A stretch of DNA of 64,000 nucleotides from Rhizorhapis suberifaciens (GCF_014200045.1 NZ_JACHOV010000002.1:62001-126000); one strand, 5' to 3'. Shown: positions 47,792 through 58,136, counted from the first letter of the stretch. The notes: generated from the sequence alone by a model not told the origin. Program-made: numbers and translations.

Positions 47792-49609
47792 TCAAGCCGC
47801 CTTCGCCCGGCTCGCCTTCTTGCGCTCATGGGGATCCAGATAGCGTTTGCGCAGGCGAATGGACTTGGGCGTCACTTCGACCATTTCATCGTCATCGATA
47901 TAGGCGATGGCCTGTTCCAGCGTCATGCGCTTGGGTGGCGTCAGGCGAATGGCGTCGTCCTTGCCGCTCGCGCGGAAGTTGGTGAGCTGCTTGGACTTCA
48001 TCGGATTGACTTCAAGATCGTCGGGCTTGGCGTTTTCGCCGATGACCATGCCTTCATAGATCGGCTCGCCAGGCGAAACGAACAGGATGCCGCGATCTTC
48101 CAGCGCGTTGAGCGCGTAGCCGACCGCTTCGCCCGATCCGTTCGAAATGAGAACGCCGTTCTGACGGCCTTCGATGGTGCCCTTATAAGGCCCATATTTT
48201 TCGAACAGGCGGTTCATGATGCCGGTGCCGCGTGTGTCGGACAGAAATTCGCCATGATAGCCGATCAGACCGCGCGAGGGCGCCGAAAAGGTGATGCGCG
48301 TCTTGCCACCGCCCGAAGGACGCATGTCGGTCAGTTCCGCCTTTCGTATCTGCATTTTTTCAACGACTGTGCCCGAATGTTCGTCATCGACATCGATGAC
48401 GACGGTTTCGTATGGCTCCTCGCGTCCGCCGCCTTCACCGTCGCGGAACAGAACGCGGGGACGTGAAATCCCCAGTTCAAAGCCTTCGCGGCGCATGGTT
48501 TCAATAAGGACGCCAAGCTGTAGCTCGCCCCGTCCTGCGACTTCGAAGCTATCCTTGTCGTCGCTCTCCGTTACCCGAATGGCAACGTTCGATTCCGCTT
48601 CGCGCATCAGGCGGTCGCGGATCATGCGGCTGGTGACCTTGCTGCCTTCACGGCCCGCCATGGGCGAATCGTTGACGGCAAAGCGCATCGAAAGGGTCGG
48701 CGGATCGATGGGCTGCGCGTAGATCGGCTCACCGACCGACGGATCGGCAATGGTATTGGCCACCGTCGCTACCGTCAGACCTGCGAGAGAGATGATGTCA
48801 CCCGCTTTCGCACTTTCGACTGGAACCCGCTCTAGGCCGCGGAATGACATGATTTTCGTCGCGCGGCCGGTTTCCACGATCTTGCCGTCGCGGTCGAGCG
48901 CATGGATCGGCTGATTCATGTTCAGCGTGCCGGTCTGGACGCGGCCTGTCAGGATACGGCCAAGGAAATTGTCGCGGTCGAGCAAGGTCGCAAGAAAGGT
49001 GAACGGTGCATCGACGTCCACTTTGGGCGCCGGCACATGGCTGAGAATCGTTTCGAAGAGGACAGTCAGATCCCCTTCGCGCACGTCCGGCGTGACGCCG
49101 GCATAGCCGTTGCGGCCCGATGCGTAGAGGGTCGGGAAATCAAGCTGCTCGTCATTCGCCTCCAGCGAAACGAACAGGTCGAACACTTCGTCAAGAACCT
49201 CCTCGGCCCGGCCATCTGGACGATCGATCTTGTTGACGACGACAATAGGCTTCAGGCCCAATGCGAGCGCTTTGCCGGTCACGAACTTGGTCTGTGGCAT
49301 AGCCCCTTCGGAGCTGTCGACGAGCAGGATGACGCCGTCCACCATCGACAAGATGCGTTCCACTTCGCCGCCGAAGTCGGCGTGACCGGGTGTATCGACG
49401 ATGTTAATCCGCGTGCCGTTCCAATCGACGCTGGTGCATTTCGCGAGAATCGTGATTCCACGTTCCTTTTCCAGGTCGTTCGAATCCATAGCGCGCTCTT
49501 CCACGCGTTGATTGTCGCGGAAGGTGCCTGACTGCCGGAAAAGCTGGTCAACCAGAGTTGTTTTGCCATGATCGACGTGCGCGATGATGGCCACATTACG
49601 AAGGCTCAT
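47792..49609 (-). CDS. typA: Translational GTPase TypA/BipA
   Basis: A 605-residue ribosome-associated GTPase used in stress adaptation and ribosome assembly. G-domain motifs are intact: [19 protein letters not shown] (G1), [10 protein letters not shown] (G2), [16 protein letters not shown] (G3), [15 protein letters not shown] (G4) and [10 protein letters not shown]. The C-terminal part has [20 protein letters not shown] and [20 protein letters not shown], as in BipA. The C-terminus ends [18 protein letters not shown]. It stands alone and is transcribed leftward. Confidence 0.97.
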   Translation of the reverse strand: MSLRNVAIIAHVDHGKTTLVDQLFRQSGTFRDNQRVEERAMDSNDLEKERGITILAKCTSVDWNGTRINIVDTPGHADFGGEVERILSMVDGVILLVDSSEGAMPQTKFVTGKALALGLKPIVVVNKIDRPDGRAEEVLDEVFDLFVSLEANDEQLDFPTLYASGRNGYAGVTPDVREGDLTVLFETILSHVPAPKVDVDAPFTFLATLLDRDNFLGRILTGRVQTGTLNMNQPIHALDRDGKIVETGRATKIMSFRGLERVPVESAKAGDIISLAGLTVATVANTIADPSVGEPIYAQPIDPPTLSMRFAVNDSPMAGREGSKVTSRMIRDRLMREAESNVAIRVTESDDKDSFEVAGRGELQLGVLIETMRREGFELGISRPRVLFRDGEGGGREEPYETVVIDVDDEHSGTVVEKMQIRKAELTDMRPSGGGKTRITFSAPSRGLIGYHGEFLSDTRGTGIMNRLFEKYGPYKGTIEGRQNGVLISNGSGEAVGYALNALEDRGILFVSPGEPIYEGMVIGENAKPDDLEVNPMKSKQLTNFRASGKDDAIRLTPPKRMTLEQAIAYIDDDEMVEVTPKSIRLRKRYLDPHERKKASRAKAA

Positions 49610-49688
49610 GCGGAAAAAACTGCCATGTGAGAGGATTTACAAGCCCGCGCCCATAGCGGAAATGTCGCAACGCAGCAAGGGGAACAGG

Positions 49689-50198
49689 TCAGCCGGTGAT
49701 TTCCATGGCCATTTCTGGTGAAAGAAGGGGCAATATTCGCCGCATTTCATCAGGGGCTATCGCTACGCAGCCCTCGGTAGGTTTGGCATCAACCCAGATG
49801 TGAAAAAAGATGGCGCTTCCCGCACCGGGGATCGGCGGCCTGTCATTGTGGCCCAGCACAACTATGATGTCGTAGGCCTGATCCTCCCGTTGGAGCGTTT
49901 CAGCGGACCAGGGGTGTGGCAGACGGACCGGCCGATTATAGGCCGGGTCTTCCATGCCGTCCGACCAACCATCATACGGCCGTGTCCAGCGCCAGGGTAT
50001 GGTGAGCGGCTGATCGAGCGTGAAACGGCCAGGGCGCAGCAACGCTCCACGCACTGGCCAGCGGCCAAGCGGAGTGCAGCCATCTCCCTCATGCTTGCTG
50101 GCGGCGGGACAGCTTCCCGACCTGCCGATGGCGCAGGGAATGTCGATGAAATCGAGGATGAGACGGTTTGAGTGAGTATCAACCTTGATAAGGCTCAT
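49689..50198 (-). CDS. L,D-transpeptidase (YkuD domain) protein
   Basis: A 169-residue YkuD-type protein. The catalytic His/Cys region is IFFHIWVDAKPTEGCVAIAP (His and Cys of the HxnSxGC-like motif), with PAASKHEGDGCTPLGRWPVR upstream, as in the family that cross-links peptidoglycan or handles cell-wall peptides. There is no visible signal peptide, which is odd for a periplasmic enzyme. Its start overlaps the ribA stop (ATGA), placing it at the end of a leftward xth-ribA-ykuD unit. Confidence 0.85.
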   Translation of the reverse strand: MSLIKVDTHSNRLILDFIDIPCAIGRSGSCPAASKHEGDGCTPLGRWPVRGALLRPGRFTLDQPLTIPWRWTRPYDGWSDGMEDPAYNRPVRLPHPWSAETLQREDQAYDIIVVLGHNDRPPIPGAGSAIFFHIWVDAKPTEGCVAIAPDEMRRILPLLSPEMAMEITG

Positions 50199-51256
50199 AG
50201 CTTGTGACCGGTGCGGTCTCGCTTGGTGGTGAGATAATGGGCGTTATGGGGATTGGCCTCGATCGCCAGGGGCAAGCGCTTGGCCACTTTGACGCCCGCC
50301 TTTTCCAGCCCCTCCACCTTTTGGGGATTATTGGTGAGAAGGTTCACTTCCCCGATATTAAGGAGATTGAGCATGCGCGCCGCGACGGAGAAATCGCGAG
50401 CGTCGATGGCAAAGCCCAATCGGACATTCGCATCCACTGTGTCGAAGCCCTGATCCTGAAGGGCATAGGCGCGAAGTTTGTTTACAAGCCCTATGCCGCG
50501 ACCTTCCTGCCGCAGGTATAATAGCACGCCCCATTTGGCATCCGCGATCTGGTGCAGCGCCTGATGAAGCTGAGGACCGCAGTCACACTTCAACGAACCC
50601 AACACATCGCCGGTAAGGCATTCGCTATGCAGGCGAACGACGGGGACGCTGCTATCGCGTTTGCCTATGATCAAGGCGATATGTTCCTGTGGCTCCTCCG
50701 GACTGCGAAAGGCAACGATCTCAGTAGTTTCGCTCGCCTTTACCGGAAGGCGCGCGCGGGTGGCGATGGCGAGGCGGGCGGCATCGTCATAGGCCTCGAC
50801 GTCGGCCGCGTCAGCGGTGACTTCGGTGGGAACGCCCTCATCCAGCAACAGGAAGGCGGGAAGTATTCCTGCAAGACGCGCCAGTTTCAGCGCTGTCGCG
50901 GCGGCGTCCGGAGTGACAAGCGGCTTGGTGCGGAAGGGGCCCTTCAGCGGTGAGTTCAGATCCTGCACTGGGTCGGCCACGGCCATGGCGAGCGGCAGAT
51001 CCATCCAAGGCGCCCGTTCGATCAGAACGCCCCGATCCGGATCGGCGGCGGCCAACTGGTTTGTAAGTTTCAATGTTTCAGCCCGCGAAGCGGAGATCAA
51101 AAGGTCCGCTTTCTGCTGGGGATCGAATTCGGCAAGCGCCGTTTCACTAGCGCTTTCCACCGCCAGCAAGGCATAGCCGCGCCCTGCCGCCGTGACGGTG
51201 ACGGGCCATCCCCGGTGCAGCGCATCAATGGCGCGGGCGGCCGCGCGAGGATTCAT
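50195..51256 (-). CDS. ribA: GTP cyclohydrolase II with N-terminal extension
   Basis: A 353-residue protein starting riboflavin synthesis from GTP. The C-terminal 200 residues are a complete GTP cyclohydrolase II: zinc cysteines in ECLTGDVLGSLKCDCGPQLH, LLYLRQEGRGIGLVNKLRAY, NVRLGFAIDARDFSVAARML and LLTNNPQKVEGLEKAGVKVA. The first 150 residues resemble a degenerate RibB-like domain (RAIDALHRGWPVTVTAAGRG) but lack the DHBP synthase acidic motifs, so they are probably not catalytic. The start overlaps the xth stop by one base (TGATG). Confidence 0.93.
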   Translation of the reverse strand: MNPRAAARAIDALHRGWPVTVTAAGRGYALLAVESASETALAEFDPQQKADLLISASRAETLKLTNQLAAADPDRGVLIERAPWMDLPLAMAVADPVQDLNSPLKGPFRTKPLVTPDAAATALKLARLAGILPAFLLLDEGVPTEVTADAADVEAYDDAARLAIATRARLPVKASETTEIVAFRSPEEPQEHIALIIGKRDSSVPVVRLHSECLTGDVLGSLKCDCGPQLHQALHQIADAKWGVLLYLRQEGRGIGLVNKLRAYALQDQGFDTVDANVRLGFAIDARDFSVAARMLNLLNIGEVNLLTNNPQKVEGLEKAGVKVAKRLPLAIEANPHNAHYLTTKRDRTGHKL

Positions 51257-52050
51257 CAGAACTTGAATTCCGTGATTAGAGGGACATGATCGGAGGGGCG
51301 GTTCCAGCCACGGCAAGGCTCGACCACCCGGTGCGAAATCGCCGCATCGGCAATGGCGGGACTGGCCCACATATGATCCAGACGGCGACCGCGGTCAGAT
51401 TCCGACCAGTCGCGCGCGCGGTAGCTCCACCAGGTATAAAGCCGACCCGGAGGAGGCACGAACCGTCGGCCGAGATCGATCCACCCATGCGCAGCTTGCA
51501 GCCGGGTCAGCATTTCGCATTCAACGGGCGTGTGGCTGACAACATTGATCAGCTGCTTGTGACTCCACACGTCGCAGTCCAGCGGCGCCACGTTGAAGTC
51601 CCCGACGAGTATCGTTGGCTTGTCGAGTTGCTCGGACCAGTTGATCATCCGCTCAAGGAAATCCAGCTTCTGACCGAATTTCAGGTTCTCATGGCGATCG
51701 GGAATGTCGCCGCCCGCAGGCACATAGACATTTTCCAGCCGAATTCCATTATCCAGCCGCACGCCCACGTGGCGCGCTTCGCCGTTTGCCTGCCAGTCGA
51801 GCCGATCATCCTCGCGGATGGGAATCCTGCTGATGATCGCGACACCATGGTGCATGGGCTGGCCGTGCAGGATCTGATGGTTGTATCCTAATTGTCGAAA
51901 TATCCCCTCAGGGAAGGTGTGATCCACGACCTTCGTCTCTTGAAGGCATAAGATGTCAGGCGCTTCTTCCTGAATAAAGCGCTCAACGATCTCGATCCGG
52001 GCACGGACGCTGTTAATATTCCAGGACGCGATCTTGATGGTCTGAGACAT
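51256..52050 (-). CDS. xth: Exodeoxyribonuclease III
   Basis: A 264-residue Mg-dependent AP endonuclease and 3'-5' exonuclease of base-excision repair. The motifs are IKIASWNINSVRARIEIVER, ILCLQETKVVD, TILVGDFNVAPLDCDVWSHK, RARDWSESDRGRRLDHMWAS and RPSDHVPLITEF, giving the full set of catalytic Asn, Glu, Asp and His residues. The start at 52050 matches the family N-terminus; the open frame extends further without support. It heads the xth-ribA-ykuD unit. Confidence 0.96.
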   Translation of the reverse strand: MSQTIKIASWNINSVRARIEIVERFIQEEAPDILCLQETKVVDHTFPEGIFRQLGYNHQILHGQPMHHGVAIISRIPIREDDRLDWQANGEARHVGVRLDNGIRLENVYVPAGGDIPDRHENLKFGQKLDFLERMINWSEQLDKPTILVGDFNVAPLDCDVWSHKQLINVVSHTPVECEMLTRLQAAHGWIDLGRRFVPPPGRLYTWWSYRARDWSESDRGRRLDHMWASPAIADAAISHRVVEPCRGWNRPSDHVPLITEFKF

Positions 52051-52140
52051 GTGCCCTTCCCTAGGAGCGAAAGGCGAATAGGGCAAGGAGTGGGATCGAT
52101 ACATTGACGCAGCTATCCGGCGCGGCATCCGTCAATCAAA

Positions 52141-52172
52141 GACCCCCGCTCCGGGGGCGTGGAACGGGGGTC
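52141..52172 (-). terminator. Terminator hairpin downstream of the LolA-like gene
   Basis: On the minus strand GACCCCCG and CGGGGGTC form an 8-base-pair stem followed by TTTGATT. It lies about 160 bases past the LolA-like gene and 90 bases before xth, so it probably separates the two leftward units. An inner GGGGGC/GCCCCC-like pairing is also possible. Confidence 0.65.
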
Positions 52173-52331
52173 TCTATTGCGTTTTCACGCTCTATGCCGG
52201 CGGAGAGGGCATGGGTAACAGGGGGGAATCCCATGCGTGTCCGCCGTCACAGCCTTTTTCTATTAAGACCCACATGAGCGCTAGATGAACAACGACGTTC
52301 AGCGTGGACCTTGCCGCAAAATCTTCTCGTC

Positions 52332-52964
52332 TTACCGGCTTGGCGGACTTTTCGGGCGCGGATCGCGCCATTTGAAAGCCGATTCAGGCACGGGCACCCC
52401 ATAGCGCTGATTGCTGAGACGAATGCTGGTGCGATTATTCTGAGCGTCGAGCGCCACCCATCCATACATCTCCAGACCCGCTGGAGCACTGGGGTTGCGC
52501 CGGAAGATAAGCGTGATCACGCCATATTCAGGGCGCTTGGGATCACGCGCCTCAACGGTCATGATCCGGGGATCGCCAGAAGGTACGATTTTGCCATATT
52601 TGGAAAGGTCGCGATCAGGGTCCAGCAACGCACCCAATGGCGAATTGCGTATGGGCCAGCGCTGCACCTGGCTTACTTCATAGTCGATCATCGTAAGCGA
52701 TTTGCCATCGCCGACGATCAGCAAGGGCACGTCCTTTTGATATTGGAAGCGGATCTTGCCCGGCTGTTTCAAAGTGAGCTTACCCGTCAGCGTCTGGCCG
52801 CTGCGATCGGTCTGAGTGAAGTCCGCGGTCATGCTCTTGACCGCGCGGATATAGGCATTGACCTGCGCAAGGCTGTCCGCCGGCTGCTGCGCGCTCGCTA
52901 TTTGCGATGGAATGCTTGCCAGCGCGAGGGGCACGGCGAACAAGGCGAGTGCGTGTCGAACCAT
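52332..52964 (-). CDS. LolA-like outer-membrane lipoprotein carrier
   Basis: A 210-residue periplasmic protein of the LolA family, which ferries lipoproteins from the inner to the outer membrane. The start at 52964 gives a signal peptide (MVRHALALFAVPLALASIPS, cleavage near ASAQQ). Family features are VKSMTADFTQTDRSGQTLTG, LTLKQPGKIRFQYQKDVPLL and LIVGDGKSLTMIDYEVSQVQ. The gene is single. It could be the main LolA or a paralogue; the sequence alone does not decide. Confidence 0.88.
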   Translation of the reverse strand: MVRHALALFAVPLALASIPSQIASAQQPADSLAQVNAYIRAVKSMTADFTQTDRSGQTLTGKLTLKQPGKIRFQYQKDVPLLIVGDGKSLTMIDYEVSQVQRWPIRNSPLGALLDPDRDLSKYGKIVPSGDPRIMTVEARDPKRPEYGVITLIFRRNPSAPAGLEMYGWVALDAQNNRTSIRLSNQRYGVPVPESAFKWRDPRPKSPPSR

Positions 52965-53079
52965 ATGTCTCTCTCCAGTTGTCTGGGTCCGGATATATGG
53001 AGCACCGCTATTGAATGCCAACTGAATTGGACGGTCGGACCTGGTTCAGGTGCTGGAGAGTGTTACAAGGCAGCCTTCC

Positions 53080-53859
53080 TCAACCGCCCCGCTTTTTCCT
53101 GTGCGAGTCCAAGTCCAGCACCGCATTTTCGGCTCCTTCCGGCAGGAGCCCCAGTCGCCGTGCCACTTCCTGATAGGCTTCGACTTCCCCTCCCAGGTCG
53201 CGACGGAAACGGTCCTTGTCGAGCTTTTCGCCCGTGATCATGTCCCAAAGGCGGCAGCCATCGGGACTGATCTCATCGGCCAGAATGACACGGCTATAGT
53301 CATTTTCCCAAAGTCGGCCGAACTCAAGCTTGAAGTCCACCAGCCGAATGCCGATGGCAGCGAACATGCCCGACATGAAATCGTTCACGCGAATGGCCAT
53401 GTCGGCAATGTCGTGCATTTCTTCCTGGCTGGCCCAGCCAAAGCAGGCGATATGCTCTTCGGTGATCAGCGGATCGCCCAGCGCGTCGTCCTTATAATAA
53501 TATTCGATGAGCGTGCGGGGGAGCTGTTGTCCCTCCTCGATGCCCAGCCGCTTGGACAGCGATCCCGCCGCGACATTGCGGATCACCACTTCGATCGGAA
53601 TGATCTCGACCTGCCGCACCAGTTGCTCTCGCATGTTGAGGCGGCGAATGAAGTGCGTCGGAACCCCGATTTGACCCAGCAGGGTGAAGACATGCTCCGA
53701 AATGCGATTGTTCAGCACGCCCTTGCCGCTGATCGTGCCCTTCTTCTGCGCATTGAAGGCGGTGGCATCATCCTTGAAATACTGAATAAGCGTGCCGGGC
53801 TCCGGGCCTTCATACAGGATTTTGGCTTTGCCTTCGTAGATTTGACGGCGACGGGCCAT
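53080..53859 (-). CDS. purC: Phosphoribosylaminoimidazole-succinocarboxamide synthase
   Basis: A 259-residue purine-synthesis enzyme joining aspartate to CAIR with ATP. The start [18 protein letters not shown] is characteristic, followed by [32 protein letters not shown] and [20 protein letters not shown] with the family's DEISPD signature. The ATG at 53859 was preferred to one 51 bases earlier on family grounds. It is flanked leftward by the LolA-like gene and rightward by otsA, with gaps of about 115 and 200 bases. Confidence 0.97.
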   Translation of the reverse strand: MARRRQIYEGKAKILYEGPEPGTLIQYFKDDATAFNAQKKGTISGKGVLNNRISEHVFTLLGQIGVPTHFIRRLNMREQLVRQVEIIPIEVVIRNVAAGSLSKRLGIEEGQQLPRTLIEYYYKDDALGDPLITEEHIACFGWASQEEMHDIADMAIRVNDFMSGMFAAIGIRLVDFKLEFGRLWENDYSRVILADEISPDGCRLWDMITGEKLDKDRFRRDLGGEVEAYQEVARRLGLLPEGAENAVLDLDSHRKKRGG

Positions 53860-54065
53860 GGCAAGGTTTCCCCTAATCGTGGGTACAACAGAAATAGTAC
53901 GCCCCGGCAACGCGAATCAAGGGATCAGCGCGGGCCGGGGCTGTTTCACAGCCGCCATTATACCAAAGCGTTCGGCGGTGCAACGTGGGTCGAGAAGGGG
54001 TCGTTTCGCCGCCGTTCCGGCAAGTGGCCGCCCTCGCCTTGCCCTGACCTGGGGGCTTGGCCCGC

Positions 54066-55478
54066 TTATTTTACCGCGACCAATTCCGGGCTGGCTGCGG
54101 TCTTGGTCCTTGGCTGTTGCCCAGCGAGCAACGCGGCAAATCTTTCTCGCCACCAGGCCACGTCCTGCTGTTCGACATTGTCCATCATCGAACGCCAACG
54201 TTCCCGGCGTTCATTGAGGGGCATTTCAAGGGCGCGGCAGATGGCATCGGAAATCTCTTCCGCCGAATAGGGATTAACCAGCAGCGCACGGTCCAATTGA
54301 AGGGCCGCGCCTGCGAAACGGGATAAGATGAGGACGCCGGGATCGTCCGGATCCTGCGCCGCGACAAATTCCTTTGCGACAAGGTTCATTCCGTCACGCA
54401 AGGGGGTGACCAGGCCGATGCGGGCGGCGCGATAAATGCCCCCCAGTGCGTTCCGCGGATAGCCCTGGTTCACATATCGGATCGGGGTCCAGTCCACATC
54501 GCTATATTCGCCGTTCACGCGGCCGGCATAGGCGTCCAGTTTCGCGCGGATTTCCTGGTAGCTTTGTACCTCTCCACGTGACGGGGGCGCAATCTGCACC
54601 AGCACGACGTCGCGATGATAATCGGGATGATCCTTCAAGAAGCGCTCATAGCCTGCGAACCGTTCCTCCAGGCCTTTGCTGTAATCCAGGCGGTCGACGC
54701 CGACGATCAGGCTGCGGTCCTGAAGAGAGGCGCGCATTTGCTGACGCATTTGCGCCGCCGCCGGGCTCTGCGCTGCTTCGACGAAATCCTTGATATCAAT
54801 GCCGATCGGACAGGCAATCGCCTGTATTGAGCGGTCGCCGACGGTGCAGGTGTCGCCATCGACAGTGCCGCCCATTTCCTTTTCCACATAGTGGCGGAAG
54901 GATTCCAGCCACTCCTCGGTCTGGAAGCCGACGACATCATAGGCAAACAAGGTATCTACCAATTGCCGGTGATGCGGCAGTGAAACCAGGAGCCGGGTCG
55001 GCGGCCAGGGGATGTGCAGGAAAAAGCCGATGCGATTCTTCAAACCCCGGTCGCGGAGCATCTGACCCAAAGGAACCAGGTGGTAATCATGGACCCACAC
55101 GATATCCTCGTGCTCGATCAGGGGGATGGCGGTATCGGCGAAGCGCTCGTTGACCCGGTTATATCCGCCCTCGAACGTGCGATCATATTCAGCGAGGTCT
55201 ATGCGATAGTGAAATAGCGGCCACAGCGTGCGGTTGGCATAGCCGTTATAATATTCGTCGATATCCTGTTCTTCGAGGTCGATGGTCGCGGTCTTGACGC
55301 CCTCGTCTTCCTGAAAGGCGATGTGGCCGGTAAATTTTTCGGTCATGTTGCCCGACCAGCCCATCCAGATTCCGCGGCTTTCACGAAGCGCCGCGGAGAG
55401 GGCGACCGCAAGCCCGCCTTGCGCCGCGCTGGCGCCGGGTTGTCGCACCCGATTGGAAATGACGATCAGGCGGCTCAT
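54066..55478 (-). CDS. otsA: Trehalose-6-phosphate synthase
   Basis: A 470-residue GT20 enzyme joining UDP-glucose and glucose-6-phosphate to trehalose-6-phosphate. Signatures: RLIVISNRVRQPGASAAQGG, IWMGWSGNMTEKFTG, DIVWVHDYHLVPLGQMLRDR, IVGVDRLDYSKGLEERFAGY and LRDGMNLVAKEFVAAQDP. The ATG at 55478 was chosen because it overlaps the preceding stop (ATGA) and has GGAG at proper distance; the ATG six bases earlier is too close to it. It ends the otsB-GH15-otsA operon, which makes the osmoprotectant trehalose. Confidence 0.96.
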   Translation of the reverse strand: MSRLIVISNRVRQPGASAAQGGLAVALSAALRESRGIWMGWSGNMTEKFTGHIAFQEDEGVKTATIDLEEQDIDEYYNGYANRTLWPLFHYRIDLAEYDRTFEGGYNRVNERFADTAIPLIEHEDIVWVHDYHLVPLGQMLRDRGLKNRIGFFLHIPWPPTRLLVSLPHHRQLVDTLFAYDVVGFQTEEWLESFRHYVEKEMGGTVDGDTCTVGDRSIQAIACPIGIDIKDFVEAAQSPAAAQMRQQMRASLQDRSLIVGVDRLDYSKGLEERFAGYERFLKDHPDYHRDVVLVQIAPPSRGEVQSYQEIRAKLDAYAGRVNGEYSDVDWTPIRYVNQGYPRNALGGIYRAARIGLVTPLRDGMNLVAKEFVAAQDPDDPGVLILSRFAGAALQLDRALLVNPYSAEEISDAICRALEMPLNERRERWRSMMDNVEQQDVAWWRERFAALLAGQQPRTKTAASPELVAVK

Positions 55479-57274
55479 CTGCATTCACTCCATGGCTTGC
55501 TCAAAAGGACAGCGCAGTTGATGATCCCGACAAGCGAATAAGTTTGAGGGTAATTGCCCCATAATTCACCGGTGATCGGATCTATGTCCTCAGAGAGCAA
55601 GCCGGCGGCGGTACGACGTTGGAGCATTTCGTTGAACAGATTGCGAGCTTCTTCCTCTCTTCCAGTGCGATACAACGCCTCGATCAGCCAAAAGGTGCAT
55701 ATATTGAAAGCAGTGACGGGCGTCCCGAAATCATCGGGTGCGCTGTAGCGGAGCATGACCGCACCTCGCCGAAGTTCATGTTCGGTGGCTTGGAGCGTCG
55801 TAAGAAAGCGCGGATCGTCGGCAGTCATAAAACGCAGATCAAGCAACTGAAGCAAACTGGCGTCGCAGGTGTCGCCTTCAAAGACGGCCGACAAGCAGGC
55901 ATTGTCCGGTCTCCAGGCATTTTCGATAATAGTGCGGTGCATTATTTCCGCACGTTCCGCCCAATAGACTTCACGCTCTTTCAAATTGAGAGCGGCGGCT
56001 GCGTGGGCCAGGCGATCGCAAGCGGCCCAGCACATGACCGCGCTATAGGTATGGACATGGGCGCGGGTGCGTAATTCCCAAAGTCCGGCGTCGGGCTGGT
56101 CGTAGACTTTCCAGGCCAGCTCGCCCACCTGTTCAAGGGCGATAAAATCCTCCTCGCCGCTCATGCGGTATAGCCGCTGGTCGATATAGGCTTGGACCGA
56201 CGATAGGACGATCTGCCCATAGGCGTCATGCTGTATCTGGTGATAGGCGTCATTGCCCACTCGCACGGGCCCCATGCCGCGATAGCCTGGGAGCGCCTCT
56301 GCCTCCCACTCTTCAAGCCGCGCGTTGCCGCGCACGTCATAAAGGGGCTGGATATGTCCCCCCCGCGCGTCATCGACAATGTTGCGAAGATAGGCGAGAT
56401 AGCCTTCGAGGACGTCGAGCGCTCCCAGCCGGTTCAACGCTTCTACCGTGTAATAGGCATCGCGCAACCAGCAATAGCGATAGTCCCAATTACGACCACT
56501 ATTTGCATGTTCCGGGATCGATGTGGTGAGCGCCGCTACGATAGCGCCGGTTTCCTCATGTTGGCAAAGTTTCAGCGTTATGGCGCAACGGATCACGGCA
56601 TCCTGCCATTCAGGTGGCGTAGCAAGCCCCCTTACCCAATGCTGCCACTCGGCCGTCGTGTCATCGAGCATACGTTCCAGCGACGGCCGCAACGCGTCCG
56701 AGAAGCTTTCATCCGGTCCCAGGAAGAAATGCATGTCCCGTTCAAGCCTGACGGGCGTTTCCTGCGAAATGAGGCCGATGGGCGCGTCCGTTGACAGGCG
56801 CATTGGCATGACGGCAAGCGGTATTCGGATATGGTTGGAACCGTAACGAACGTCGGGTTGCTCCATGGCCCAGGCTGATGTGGGCCGCAATCGAATGCGA
56901 ATGCGCGGGGATCCGGCCAAGGGACGCACGATCCTCGCAAAGGCCACCGGCCGATAAATGCGGCCTTGCTGCTTGAAGCGGGGACAGAAATCGAGAATCT
57001 CGACGATGTTGCCGTTGCTGTCGCATTTGGTGGTCCGCAATATGGGAGTGTTGCGGACATATTCCTGCGTGACGCTGACACTGTCCTCCAGGTCGATCGA
57101 CCAAAAGCCGCGCGCGTGCGGAGCGTCGTAGTCATCGTCGCCCAAGAGTGCCGAAAAGATCGGATCGCCATCCACTCGGGGAAGGCAGGCCCAGATCATT
57201 CGCCCATCCGTGTCGACCAGAGCCGATGCCTGGCAGTTGCCGATGGGCCAAAGGTCCAGCGTGCGCTTGTGCAT
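55475..57274 (-). CDS. Glycoside hydrolase family 15 protein (glucoamylase/trehalase-like)
   Basis: A 599-residue GH15 protein with an N-terminal beta domain (PIGNCQASALVDTDGRMIWA) and the alpha/alpha-barrel: TSIPEHANSGRNWDYRYCWL with RDAYYTVEAL, MGPVRVGNDAYHQIQHDAYG, and the catalytic acid region near LTTLQATEHELRRGAVMLRY plus FNICTFWLIEALYRTGREEE. Family members are glucoamylases, glucodextranases or, in mycobacteria, trehalases. Lying between otsB and otsA (adjacent to the former, ATGA overlap with the latter), it most likely breaks trehalose or a related glucan. There is no signal peptide, so it is cytoplasmic. Confidence 0.93.
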   Translation of the reverse strand: MHKRTLDLWPIGNCQASALVDTDGRMIWACLPRVDGDPIFSALLGDDDYDAPHARGFWSIDLEDSVSVTQEYVRNTPILRTTKCDSNGNIVEILDFCPRFKQQGRIYRPVAFARIVRPLAGSPRIRIRLRPTSAWAMEQPDVRYGSNHIRIPLAVMPMRLSTDAPIGLISQETPVRLERDMHFFLGPDESFSDALRPSLERMLDDTTAEWQHWVRGLATPPEWQDAVIRCAITLKLCQHEETGAIVAALTTSIPEHANSGRNWDYRYCWLRDAYYTVEALNRLGALDVLEGYLAYLRNIVDDARGGHIQPLYDVRGNARLEEWEAEALPGYRGMGPVRVGNDAYHQIQHDAYGQIVLSSVQAYIDQRLYRMSGEEDFIALEQVGELAWKVYDQPDAGLWELRTRAHVHTYSAVMCWAACDRLAHAAAALNLKEREVYWAERAEIMHRTIIENAWRPDNACLSAVFEGDTCDASLLQLLDLRFMTADDPRFLTTLQATEHELRRGAVMLRYSAPDDFGTPVTAFNICTFWLIEALYRTGREEEARNLFNEMLQRRTAAGLLSEDIDPITGELWGNYPQTYSLVGIINCAVLLSKPWSECR

Positions 57275-58042
57275 CTATCCTCCCTTGCGCAATTGCTCTT
57301 CGCCCCTGGACAACCACCGCCGTGCTGCCGTTACGCTATCGAGCCGGTAATTGGCGGCGGTTATACGGGGCGAGCCAACCAATATACCGCTGCCCGCAAG
57401 GCGAGCAGCGGCCATGAAGCCGTCTTCATCCGTTATATCGTCGCCTATGAAAATCGGCCGAACCCCATTGGGTTCCGTTTCGGCAAGTAAACGGGTGACC
57501 GCTGTCCCTTTACCGCCATTGCCAGGGCGAAGTTCGAACATCATCTTACCGTGCTGAAGGTAAAGGCCCGTATCTACAGAAAGCGCTTCGCAGATGGAGC
57601 GGCATTCGTCCTCCTGTTGAGGCGCGAGACGATAGTGGATCGCGACCCCAAGGGTCTTTTCCTCCACCACCAGGCCGTTTTTTCCTTCGGCGAAGCAGAT
57701 GAGTTCCCGCAGAGCCTGATCAATGGAGGGGGGGCGGACAGGCGCTTCGGGCGCGCAGCCCGGATAGGCCAGTTCCAGGCCGTGGCTTCCTGCCAACAGA
57801 TAATCACCGAGCCCGAACATCGCCCGCAAGGTCGCAACCGACCGGCCACTGACAATGGCCAGACGGCCATCAAGCCTGTCCTGCAGTCTGCCTAAAAGGT
57901 TTCGCAGGTCGGCTTCGACCGTGACATCCTGGGGGCGGGGCGCGAGTTCAACGAGCGTGCCGTCGAAATCGAGGAAAAGAAAAGCCCCGCCAAGCAAGTC
58001 ATAAGGCGGCGGGTCGAGGATTGGAGTGGCCTTTTCAATCAC
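57275..58042 (-). CDS. otsB: Trehalose-6-phosphate phosphatase
   Basis: A 255-residue HAD-superfamily phosphatase removing phosphate from trehalose-6-phosphate. Motif I is FLFLDFDGTLVELAPRPQDV (nucleophilic Asp), motif II is RLAIVSGRSVATLRAMFGLG, and motif IV is PIFIGDDITDEDGFMAAARL; VIVEEKT-like capping elements (NGLVVEEKTLGVAIHYRLAP) are present. It starts at a GTG and its stop directly abuts the ATG of the GH15 gene. It is the first gene of the trehalose operon. Confidence 0.96.
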   Translation of the reverse strand: MIEKATPILDPPPYDLLGGAFLFLDFDGTLVELAPRPQDVTVEADLRNLLGRLQDRLDGRLAIVSGRSVATLRAMFGLGDYLLAGSHGLELAYPGCAPEAPVRPPSIDQALRELICFAEGKNGLVVEEKTLGVAIHYRLAPQQEDECRSICEALSVDTGLYLQHGKMMFELRPGNGGKGTAVTRLLAETEPNGVRPIFIGDDITDEDGFMAAARLAGSGILVGSPRITAANYRLDSVTAARRWLSRGEEQLRKGG

Positions 58043-58136
58043 CGCTTCAGTCTAGAAGGCAGTGAAACAGCAAGGCAAGCTGGGTCCGGTTCATCAGGCG
58101 GTCGTTTCGGATGAGTTGAGAGGAAAGGCCCGCAGC

